From contig JAFQZQ010000011.1 of assembly GCA_017405845.1 (NCBI GenBank), positions 1 through 64,000 on the forward strand: 64,000 nucleotides of DNA. Reading direction: 5' to 3'. The notes under the pieces are model-generated. The model had not been told where the DNA came from. It saw nothing but the letters and a program-made list of their open reading frames with translations, and did not search any database. This DNA is from Mogibacterium sp. (GTDB lineage: Bacteria; Bacillota; Clostridia; Peptostreptococcales; Anaerovoracaceae). The first letter of the stretch is position 1; each line of letters opens with the position of its first letter. Both the position numbers and the translations under genes were made by a program. Positions 42,264-49,379 of the stretch are shown piece after piece.

Positions 42264-42644
42264 CTATCTCATCCCCATCATCATTCCAAGCACAAACGGT
42301 ACGAGCCAGATCACCCATACCACAATGCTGAATCTGTGGAACGTATGCGCCGCTTTCTCGTCTTTGCGTACAAGCACAACAGTCGCCCATACCGCATGGA
42401 TCATCATGAGTATTATTGCGATCATGCCTGTGATGCCGTGTGCGCTCATTAGTCCTCCGCCGGACCCGTCGGCCAGCTTAGACATCATCATTGTTCCGGC
42501 TGTATCCATGCACAGACCGAGCCAGAAAAATGCCAGATGCAGAGGCTTAAGCAGCTTCGCCCTGTGCTCTGACCATACACCTATCGTATAGAAAACGAGT
42601 GCAAGCGTTATGGCTATGACAGCCTTCATCAGTAATGGTGACAT
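42264..42644 (-). CDS. HsmA-family membrane protein
   Basis: This 126-residue protein has four hydrophobic segments with HLAFFWLGLCMDTAGTMMM and HGITGMIAIILMMIHAVWATVVL, matching the HsmA (TIGR03987) group. His residues inside helices hint at heme or metal binding, but activity is not known. It is 21 bases after the carbonic anhydrase gene. Confidence 0.7.
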   Translation of the reverse strand: MSPLLMKAVIAITLALVFYTIGVWSEHRAKLLKPLHLAFFWLGLCMDTAGTMMMSKLADGSGGGLMSAHGITGMIAIILMMIHAVWATVVLVRKDEKAAHTFHRFSIVVWVIWLVPFVLGMMMGMR

Positions 42645-42665
42645 GTCCTGTTTTCCTCTTTTTCT

Positions 42666-43226
42666 CTAGTCTAAAAACTCTACTCTTCCGTCTTCGATGT
42701 GATAGATCGCGCCTGCGACTACCAGTCCCTCCGGATCGTGCACCGGATGGATCTCGAGCTCGTGTCTGATCACTTCAACTCCGTGCTTCACGTTGAGGCA
42801 GCTCGCCTTGAACGGATCGGTCTCCCCGCCAATCGCGAGTGTAATATCCTTGACTATCGAATCGATAAAGCCGCCTGCATGGCCTCCGATCGCCGCATCG
42901 ACTGCGCCGCAGCGCGTATGTCCGAGCACGACGATGAGCTTTGTACCCAGATGGTCGGCCGCATATTCAATACTTCCGAGCTGGTGGTCATCGATTACAT
43001 TGCCGGCAACTCTCACCACAAAGAGCTCGCCGATTCCCGCCGAAAAAATGCTCTCAGGTATCACGCGCGAGTCCGAGCATGTGATGACTATCGCGTACGG
43101 ATGCTGGCCGTTCTCGGCCGTATCCATGCGGATCGCAGGCGATATGTCTCCCTGCGGAGCGTCTGCTCCAAGGTATCTGCGGTTGCCCTCCATGAGTCTC
43201 TGTTTTGCTTCTTTAGCATCGATCAT
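42666..43226 (-). CDS. Beta-class carbonic anhydrase
   Basis: This 186-residue protein has the zinc-site blocks ITCSDSRVIPESIF (C-x-D-x-R) and VLGHTRCGAVDAAI (H-x-x-C), with AGNVIDDHQLGSIEYA between. It interconverts CO2 and bicarbonate in the cytoplasm. Length is at the lower end of plant-type beta enzymes. It is six bases after the C-GCAxxG-C-C gene. Confidence 0.95.
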   Translation of the reverse strand: MIDAKEAKQRLMEGNRRYLGADAPQGDISPAIRMDTAENGQHPYAIVITCSDSRVIPESIFSAGIGELFVVRVAGNVIDDHQLGSIEYAADHLGTKLIVVLGHTRCGAVDAAIGGHAGGFIDSIVKDITLAIGGETDPFKASCLNVKHGVEVIRHELEIHPVHDPEGLVVAGAIYHIEDGRVEFLD

Positions 43227-43232
43227 CTCAGT

Positions 43233-43685
43233 CTACCTTTCCCCATTAAGCAGATATTTCTCAGCTATCTCTGCAGCCGTACGGCAAGCGCCGACACAAG
43301 GCCTGCTCCTATAATACTCTTCAGTGCGCACGGCCGGCTCGCCCAGATCTTCGCCCCTTTTAAGGCCAAGCAGCTCCCTGCATATTATGGTGCCCTCCTT
43401 CGCCTCAAACTCAGCGCACATAGTCTGGATGAGTTTATATAGCGCGATCTTGCCTTCCCTGTCCTCAGGGTCGTCGTAACCGCACAGCTTTCCGGCAACC
43501 ATGGTCATGCCGCTCACAGCACCGCAAACCTCGCGCAGCTTTCCGAAACCTGCGCCGAAAGGACTTGCCAGTCTGGCGGCCTCCTCAGTCGTCATGCCGA
43601 CCACATCGGCAAATGCCGCGAATACCGATTGACTGCAGTTATATCCCTGCCTGAATAATTCTTCTGCTCTGTCTGCTCTGCTCAT
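43233..43685 (-). CDS. C-GCAxxG-C-C family redox-like protein
   Basis: This 150-residue protein has the family pattern: YNCSQSVFAAFADVVGM, a glycine-rich block ASPFGAGFGKLREVCGAVSGMTMVAG, then FEAKEGTIICRELLG and YYRSRPCVGACRTAAE. The conserved Cys residues probably bind a cluster or take part in thiol exchange; the family is widespread in anaerobes and without known function. Some members have selenocysteine; here every expected site is Cys. Confidence 0.85.
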   Translation of the reverse strand: MSRADRAEELFRQGYNCSQSVFAAFADVVGMTTEEAARLASPFGAGFGKLREVCGAVSGMTMVAGKLCGYDDPEDREGKIALYKLIQTMCAEFEAKEGTIICRELLGLKRGEDLGEPAVRTEEYYRSRPCVGACRTAAEIAEKYLLNGER

Positions 43686-43689
43686 AAGT

Positions 43690-44259
43690 CTATTCCTTCT
43701 TGTTTAATGTGTATCCTGCCATCGCACCGATTATGCCGCCCAGTATATGCGCCATATTCGAGATGTTGTCCTGTATGAAAACGCCCTCATAGACCTGCTG
43801 TCCGATGAAGATGATTGCCACAAGTATTACGGTCAGCGGGATCTCTCCCTCTTTGAAGCTGGTGAATGATGTCATCATGATGAATGCGAAAACCACTCCG
43901 CTTGCGCCACAAAGCGCCATGCCAGGGAACAGGAACCAGTTGACCAGTCCGGTAACAAGTCCGGTGATGAGTATCACTTCGATGATAGCTCTCGATCCGT
44001 ATTTCTCCTCGAGCATCGGTCCAAGGAGCAACATGTACATCATATTGCCGATGTAATGGCTCCATCCGGCGTGACCGAGCACATGCGTAAAGAATCGCAC
44101 GTAAGTCAGTGGTGAAGCCAGCGACGAGTGGTATGTCAGAAACAGCATCTTGGTGCTGGCTCCGAGAGTCAGCATATCCGCCACCATAACACCCAGGCTT
44201 ATTATCACAAAGCTCAGTACAACCGGTGAATTGAATGTAATGCGTCTTTTCTTAGTCAT
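43690..44259 (-). CDS. Rhomboid-family intramembrane serine protease
   Basis: This 189-residue protein (from the ATG at 44259) has six membrane helices, HYIGNMMYMLLLGPMLEEKYGS with the oxyanion-side Asn, the catalytic GASGVVFAF Ser and the His in SNMAHILGGIIGA. It cleaves membrane helices of unknown substrates. The shorter start is chosen because it sits in the ATGA overlap with the upstream acetyltransferase stop; the longer frame from 44283 would add eight residues with no ribosome site. Confidence 0.88.
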   Translation of the reverse strand: MTKKRRITFNSPVVLSFVIISLGVMVADMLTLGASTKMLFLTYHSSLASPLTYVRFFTHVLGHAGWSHYIGNMMYMLLLGPMLEEKYGSRAIIEVILITGLVTGLVNWFLFPGMALCGASGVVFAFIMMTSFTSFKEGEIPLTVILVAIIFIGQQVYEGVFIQDNISNMAHILGGIIGAMAGYTLNKKE

Positions 44260-44816
44260 TTCAGCTCTCTTGCAACTCTGCACGGATTTCCGTATGCGAC
44301 CACATTCGCCGGAATGTCCCTGGTCACAACGCTCCCTGCTCCTATAACTGTATTATCTCCAATAGTGACTCCCGGCAGTATGACTGCGCCGGCACCTACC
44401 CAGACGTTCGACCCGATGTGCACGTCCTTGTTGTACTGTAACATCGGATCCTTTCTGAGCTCAGGCTCTGTCGGGTGCCCCGCCGTAGCTATTGTCACGT
44501 TAGGTCCGAACTGCGACCAGTCGCCAATATAAATATGACCGTCATCGGTGCACGTGAAATTGAAGTTAGCATATATGTGGGAGCCGAAGTGCACGTGATG
44601 TCCGCCCCAGTTTGCGTAGAATGGCAGCTGAATGTAGTTATGCTCTCCGCACTCAGCAAACACCTCTTTCATGTATGCGCGCATCTCATCGACCTGGTCA
44701 GGACGAAGCTGATTAAGCTCATACAGCTTTGCGTTCCAGACCGCCTGCTCTCTCTGGATTTCTTCATCTGTCGGGTCGTACAGCTCACCCGCAAGCATCT
44801 TATCTTTCTCTGTCAT
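44256..44816 (-). CDS. Maltose/galactoside-type O-acetyltransferase
   Basis: This 186-residue protein starts MTEKDKMLAGELYDPTDEEIQREQ, the N-terminal helix of the LacA/Maa group, and ends with a left-handed beta helix of hexapeptides (SNVWVGAGAVILPGVTIGDNTVIGAGSVVTRD). PFYANWGGHHVHFGSHIYANFN holds the catalytic-side His. It acetylates sugars with acetyl-CoA. It overlaps the MazG-like gene by 17 bases and the rhomboid gene by four; a longer frame from 44846 lacks family similarity. Confidence 0.92.
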   Translation of the reverse strand: MTEKDKMLAGELYDPTDEEIQREQAVWNAKLYELNQLRPDQVDEMRAYMKEVFAECGEHNYIQLPFYANWGGHHVHFGSHIYANFNFTCTDDGHIYIGDWSQFGPNVTIATAGHPTEPELRKDPMLQYNKDVHIGSNVWVGAGAVILPGVTIGDNTVIGAGSVVTRDIPANVVAYGNPCRVARELK

Positions 44817-45141
44817 GTTTTTTAAGCTCCGTGTATTTCTCTGCACTGCCTTTAGCCAGTTCTACGGGATACTTCGCCTCGTTCTTGTCCATCTTGCTGT
44901 TGATGATCTCGTCCTCATCCAGCCCGAGCTCGTCGAGCATGTTGCGGCAGTAGACCATCACATCAGCAAGTTCTTCTTTGACATGATCAAGGTCGAAGTC
45001 TGTATCGCTCCACTGAAAGCACTCCAGCAGTTCGTTTGCCTCTATGGATATGCTCTTGGCAAGATTAGCCGGAGTATGATACTGCTCCCATTCCCTGTCT
45101 GAAGTGAATCTTCTTATTCTGTCTATCGTTTCCTGTTTCAT
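44800..45141 (-). CDS. MazG-like nucleotide pyrophosphohydrolase
   Basis: This 113-residue protein has the metal-binding pattern EANELLECFQW ... HVKEELADVMVYC (E-x-x-E, then E-x-x-D), typical of the dimeric MazG-like family RS21-C6/dCTPase type, and TPANLAKSISI before it. Such enzymes cleave (deoxy)nucleoside triphosphates, cleaning the pool. RBS and start are normal. Confidence 0.9.
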   Translation of the reverse strand: MKQETIDRIRRFTSDREWEQYHTPANLAKSISIEANELLECFQWSDTDFDLDHVKEELADVMVYCRNMLDELGLDEDEIINSKMDKNEAKYPVELAKGSAEKYTELKKHDRER

Positions 45142-45150
45142 CTTTTCCCC

Positions 45151-45993
45151 TTAATCCGGTACCTGCACCGATTTCTTCGGCTCAAGATCCGGATGCTCAC
45201 CTGACCAACCGGACTGAGGCATCGCCAGTATCTTCTTAACGTCCTCTTCATCCAGTGTAATCACTGTAAGATTATGTTTTATTCTGCTTGGATCGGATGA
45301 TTTTGGCAAAGGAACAATGCCGCACTGGCATGCAAAGCTGAGGCAAAGCGTTGGTATAGAAACCTTATACTTCTCAGCGAGATAAACAAGCAGATCATCC
45401 TCGTTTACTCTTCCCCTTGCCAGCGGGCTCCACGCCTCAACACAGATCCCGTGCTCCTGTGCGAAAGATACGGTATCCCATTGCGTATATCCTGGATGGA
45501 ATTCCAGCTGATCTACCATCGGCGGCACATTGCATACTGCCAGTAGGTTTTCGAGATGGTGCGTAAGATAATTGCTCACACCGACTGCCTTCACGAGACC
45601 CTCGTCGTACAGGCGCTCCATTGCGCGCCAGCTGTCTCTGTCGACTCCATAGTCCCTAGCAGGCCAGTGAAGAAGGTATATGTCCGCGTAATCCATCTTC
45701 AGCTTCTGCATCGACTGATCGAATGCGCGAAGCACGTTGTCGTACCCGAGCTGTGTCCTCCATGCCTTGGTGGTTATGATGAGCTCTTCGCGCGGTGTGC
45801 CGCATGTCGCGACAGCCTCGCCCACTTCCCTCTCATTGCCATAGACCGAAGCCGTGTCGATGAGACGATATCCGCAGGCGACTGCCTCGCGCACTGCATC
45901 GACGCAGTTTGCTCCTGTCTTATATGTACCGAATCCTATGTGCGGTAACTCAATTCCGTTAATCAATTTTATCATGGTATTTGTCTGCTGCAT
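45151..45993 (-). CDS. Aldo/keto reductase (2,5-diketogluconate reductase-like)
   Basis: This 280-residue protein is a full aldo/keto reductase: GIELPHIGFGTYKTG, AVACGYRLIDTASVYGNEREVGEAV, IITTKAWRTQLG, YADIYLLHWP and AVGVSNYLTHHLENLL. It has the Asp and Tyr of the active site (DTASVY) and the usual Lys in ITTKAW, and His in LLHWP. The frame opens further upstream, but the ATG at 45993 is chosen because GGGGAT precedes it; ATG 45975 is the alternative. It overlaps the acetyltransferase gene. Confidence 0.92.
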   Translation of the reverse strand: MQQTNTMIKLINGIELPHIGFGTYKTGANCVDAVREAVACGYRLIDTASVYGNEREVGEAVATCGTPREELIITTKAWRTQLGYDNVLRAFDQSMQKLKMDYADIYLLHWPARDYGVDRDSWRAMERLYDEGLVKAVGVSNYLTHHLENLLAVCNVPPMVDQLEFHPGYTQWDTVSFAQEHGICVEAWSPLARGRVNEDDLLVYLAEKYKVSIPTLCLSFACQCGIVPLPKSSDPSRIKHNLTVITLDEEDVKKILAMPQSGWSGEHPDLEPKKSVQVPD

Positions 45994-46552
45994 CTGTGCG
46001 TATCCCCATAAGAAAGTAATGGTTATCTCCGAAATCAAACGTACCTATCGTTTCCATGTGAGCTTTATTGTTGTGAGCGTTTTCAGACCTCTTATTGACC
46101 TGATTTACAAACGTGAGCATCACAGGAAACCTGTCGCGGAACTGATCAAGGCTTGCGAAGAAGAGATCCTCAAAAGCTCCCGTGCCGCGTATCGATCTGT
46201 CCACACACATCGGGCCGTACTGGTACGTGTCGCTTACTACCAGCTTTCTGCCCTCAAACTCATAATCAGGGATTATGTCTATCATATGCCTGAACAGCGG
46301 CCAGGCTGACCAGTACTCCCACGGAGCCGCGAAGCAGAAGCCGAGCACTTTGTCGGGCCCTTCTTCTGAAGGCTCAGCGATGATAGTCACGCCATGTTCT
46401 TTCTCGATCAGTTCAGTCAGCTGCTCATCCGTAATCGCTGTCGTCACAAACCCGTCCGGACGGTCCTCATCGGATATAGTGTCGCGATGATACTTTCTGA
46501 GAAGAGCCTTTACGCCCTCCATGTCTTCAAGCCCTGCCAGTCTTACTTCCAT
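45959..46552 (-). CDS. GNAT-like acetyltransferase
   Basis: This 197-residue protein begins like a GNAT (MEVRLAGLEDMEGVKALLRKYH) and has a central segment KVLGFCFAAPWEYW and YGPMCVDRSIRGTGAFEDLFFASLDQFRDRFPVMLTFVNQVNKRSENAHN, resembling acetyl-CoA-binding motifs A and B. The R/Q-x-x-G-x-G/A loop is only partly kept (RSIRGTGA). Substrate unknown. Confidence 0.65.
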   Translation of the reverse strand: MEVRLAGLEDMEGVKALLRKYHRDTISDEDRPDGFVTTAITDEQLTELIEKEHGVTIIAEPSEEGPDKVLGFCFAAPWEYWSAWPLFRHMIDIIPDYEFEGRKLVVSDTYQYGPMCVDRSIRGTGAFEDLFFASLDQFRDRFPVMLTFVNQVNKRSENAHNNKAHMETIGTFDFGDNHYFLMGIRTDAADKYHDKID

Positions 46553-46582
46553 ACCCTTTTCTCCTGTCTTTCCAATGCCCGC

Positions 46583-47188
46583 CTATTCAGCGCCTTCCCA
46601 GCGTTCCTTGCCGTCATCGATGCGCACAGGCACGGTAAATGCTCCATCCCTTACATCTGCGGCATAGATATCGCAGTTGCCTATGTTCTTTGCCCAGTAG
46701 CCGCCATGCGAATCAGGGGTCAGGTACTCGAGCGCACCCTTCATGGCTATGGCGTGAGTCGAGATAAGGACATTATGGTCTGCCGCCTCTTCCTTTATCT
46801 CCTCCAGGAATCTGCCAACTCTCGCTACAACAGCGGGCAGCTGCTCCATGCCTTCAGGTGCCGGCACATTTACAAAGTCCATAAAGAACGCGATGACTTC
46901 AGGCGCCGGATTTCTAAGATCCATGCCCTCATACGGACCGTAATCCATCTCAATCAGCCTGTCGTCAAAGACAGGGGCAAGATGCGGCGCTATCGCCTTT
47001 GCTGTCTGAACGGCTCTGATGAGCGGACTCGAATAGACTTTGTCTATCTTTACGCCCATCTCTTCAAAACGCCTTGCGGCTTCTTCAGCCTGCGCAAAGC
47101 CATCCTCGTTCAGAGGATGATCGCTCCTGCCCTGCATCAGCATCTTTTTATTCTGTTCTGTCTTACCGTGTCTGATTATGTATAGCAT
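46583..47188 (-). CDS. Histidine phosphatase-superfamily protein
   Basis: This 201-residue protein has the catalytic IIRHGKTEQNKKMLMQGRSDHPLNEDG loop at the start, EMDYGPYEGMDL, and the second His in STHAIAMKGALEYL. It belongs to the phosphoglycerate mutase-like branch of broad-range phosphatases (substrates such as adenosylcobalamin phosphate or sugar phosphates); which one is unclear. It is four bases after the DUF1653 gene start region. Confidence 0.9.
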   Translation of the reverse strand: MLYIIRHGKTEQNKKMLMQGRSDHPLNEDGFAQAEEAARRFEEMGVKIDKVYSSPLIRAVQTAKAIAPHLAPVFDDRLIEMDYGPYEGMDLRNPAPEVIAFFMDFVNVPAPEGMEQLPAVVARVGRFLEEIKEEAADHNVLISTHAIAMKGALEYLTPDSHGGYWAKNIGNCDIYAADVRDGAFTVPVRIDDGKERWEGAE

Positions 47189-47191
47189 TCT

Positions 47192-47461
47192 CTACCCTTG
47201 GACCTTCTCGAACCTGTATTTTTGCCTCACATCAGGATACTTCTCGCGGTCTACCTCGCTCAGAAACATCCCGAGCGGTCGCACATACATGCCGCCGTCC
47301 TCATAGAGCGGCCTGTATACCATCATAGGTTCGCGTGTCTCGCTGTGAGTCGCAACTCCGATTATTTCATAAAGGTATTTATTTGCATCGCGCTCCTCTG
47401 CGCTGATCATCCCGCGCTTGAAGTGCTGCACGATGTCTCCCGGTTTAAATCTGTTTTCCAT
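47192..47461 (-). CDS. DUF1653 domain protein
   Basis: This 89-residue protein has the domain's core: GDIVQHFKRG, YLYEIIGVATHSETREPMMVYRPLYED and MYVRPLGMFLSEVDREKYP. The family has a small beta fold of unknown role. Its start is five bases after dinB. Confidence 0.85.
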   Translation of the reverse strand: MENRFKPGDIVQHFKRGMISAEERDANKYLYEIIGVATHSETREPMMVYRPLYEDGGMYVRPLGMFLSEVDREKYPDVRQKYRFEKVQG

Positions 47462-47466
47462 CTTTC

Positions 47467-48687
47467 CTATCCGTTAAAGTGTTTTCGCATATATTCTATC
47501 GTACGATACAGAACTCTGCCGTGATAAATATCCTCAAGGTGGCCGGCAAAGTCGAGTCCGTATCTCTCTTGAAGCTCCTGCAGCCGCTTCGTTATGAGCT
47601 CCTGATCTTCTTCAGGATCTTTCAGGTAGTCATCGAGCGTCATCTGGCGGCCCTCATCGGTGGACAGGTTGTATATGCCTGCTCCCACCAGTCTGACCGG
47701 ACGCTTCTCAACCTGCTCCAGCAGCCTCGACGTTTCTCTGTATATGGCAGCCGCGTCAATGTCTGCTGTTGTGATCGCTTTCGACCGTGTGATGCTCTGC
47801 ATGTCTGAGTATGTCAGCTTGAGCGTTACGCCCTTGCCGTGCAGGCCGTGGCGTCTTGCCCGCTCTTCAACTGAAAGCGCCAGCAGCACCAGCACATCGT
47901 CGAGCATCCGGTAATTGTCCGTGTCCTCCTGAAATGTGACCTCGCGGCTGAGCGACTTGGCATCCTCAGGTTTGTATTCTATCACCTTTCGGTCGTCTAT
48001 GCCGAATGCAAGCTCGGTTATAAGCTGCCCGTGCTTGCCGAAACGCTCGAGGATCTCGTCCTTACGCTCGCGTATGTCACGTACCGTATATATGCCGATC
48101 CGGTTCAGCTTCTCCGCAGTCTTCGCCCCCACGGTGTAAAGGGACTTCACATCGCGGTCAATCATGAGATTCACGAAGTCATCAGGTGTTCTTATCTCGA
48201 AGTAGCCATCGGGCTTCTTCTCTTCGCTGGCCGTTTTGGCGGCTGTCTTGGAATATGCGATGCCTACCGAGCATGATAGACCGAGCTCACTGCGTGTGCG
48301 TGCTTTGATCTCGCGTGCCATCTCGCCTGCTCTGTCAAAGTCGCCTGCGCTGTATGTCACATCGAGATAGGCTTCGTCGAGAGCTATGGTCTCCATCTTG
48401 ACCGCATAGTCGTACCAGATCCTGCGGAGCTGAGCGGATATCTCCCTGTATTTCTCAAAATTAGGATGCATATAGATGCCATGCGGGCAGCGCCTGTATG
48501 CCTCCTTGATATTCATTGCGGAATGGACCCCGTATTTGCGCGCCTCATAGCTGCAGGTGGCGACCACTCCGCGCTCAGTCGGCAGCGCGCCTATGATAAG
48601 CGGCTTTCCTGCCAGCGACGGATCGTCACGCACCTCTACCGATGCGTAAAACGCGTCCATATCCACGTGAATGATTATCTGCTTCAT
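47467..48687 (-). CDS. dinB: DNA polymerase IV (DinB, Y family)
   Basis: This 406-residue polymerase has the catalytic IIHVDMDAFYASVEVRDDP start, YGVHSAMNIKEAYRRCP, TIALDEAYLDVT with the two metal-binding acidic residues, SCSVGIAYSKTAAKTASEEKKPDG, helix-hairpin-helix LYTVGAKTAEKLNRIGIYTVRDI, and a little finger domain near 240-345. It copies past DNA lesions. It lacks a clear C-terminal clamp-binding QLSLF motif at the very end; QMTLDDYL near 353 may fill the role. Confidence 0.96.
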   Translation of the reverse strand: MKQIIIHVDMDAFYASVEVRDDPSLAGKPLIIGALPTERGVVATCSYEARKYGVHSAMNIKEAYRRCPHGIYMHPNFEKYREISAQLRRIWYDYAVKMETIALDEAYLDVTYSAGDFDRAGEMAREIKARTRSELGLSCSVGIAYSKTAAKTASEEKKPDGYFEIRTPDDFVNLMIDRDVKSLYTVGAKTAEKLNRIGIYTVRDIRERKDEILERFGKHGQLITELAFGIDDRKVIEYKPEDAKSLSREVTFQEDTDNYRMLDDVLVLLALSVEERARRHGLHGKGVTLKLTYSDMQSITRSKAITTADIDAAAIYRETSRLLEQVEKRPVRLVGAGIYNLSTDEGRQMTLDDYLKDPEEDQELITKRLQELQERYGLDFAGHLEDIYHGRVLYRTIEYMRKHFNG

Positions 48688-49374
48688 CTATTTATTCAGC
48701 AGCCAGGCGAAGCCTTTGGCTGTCCGTATATCCGGCTCTTTAAAGTGGTTGCCCTGATTCATCTCAAGTATGCAGTCACTGCAGCCCGGATCTGCCTGCA
48801 GCAGTTCATACTGTCTGCGGATGTTATCCCCAACGGTCCTCATTACAGGATTGCGTGTCTTCTCTTCCTTATCGCCAAGGCTAAGATACACGCTACCCGC
48901 TTTTACTTGATGGCTCTGCGCATATTCGATCCAGCCCGGGAACCATACTGACGGCGATGCCGCGACTGCTCCCATGAACATATCCGTCTTATATGCCGCC
49001 CACAGGGCAAAGAAGCCAGCCAGCGAATAGCCGCCAATACAAATCTGCACGTTCCTGCCACCGGTCAGTTGAGGGATCAAAGTGTCTTTTACATACTCCA
49101 GTGTCGACTCCGCAAGACCGCCAAAGACGTGGTCTCCGAATACCGCAGGTGCCTCCCATGGCGAAAGGTCATCATTCCAGCCATTTACCTTAAAAGCAGC
49201 TAATGTAAAGCCGGTACCCTCAGCAAGCCTTGCTATCTCTGCAACTTCGCTGTCGAGCACCGCGATATCGTGATCATCGACCGGCTGCACAAGCAACAGG
49301 TCTGCTAAACCGCAATCATATATGAGGCACTCACGCCCGCCTATTACCATGCATTGCTTCTGCATATACGTCAC
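48688..49374 (-). CDS. Alpha/beta-fold esterase-like hydrolase
   Basis: This 228-residue protein has the nucleophile elbow ICIGGYSLAGFFALWAAY (Ser near 118), VYLSLGDKEEKTRNP with the acidic partner and NQGNHFKEPD with the His near 211. The N-terminal part differs from classical esterase D. It is close-packed with dinB (stop and start touch) and five bases from the PARG/ARH fusion gene. Substrate unknown. Confidence 0.75.
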   Translation of the reverse strand: MTYMQKQCMVIGGRECLIYDCGLADLLLVQPVDDHDIAVLDSEVAEIARLAEGTGFTLAAFKVNGWNDDLSPWEAPAVFGDHVFGGLAESTLEYVKDTLIPQLTGGRNVQICIGGYSLAGFFALWAAYKTDMFMGAVAASPSVWFPGWIEYAQSHQVKAGSVYLSLGDKEEKTRNPVMRTVGDNIRRQYELLQADPGCSDCILEMNQGNHFKEPDIRTAKGFAWLLNK

Positions 49375-49379
49375 TTTTT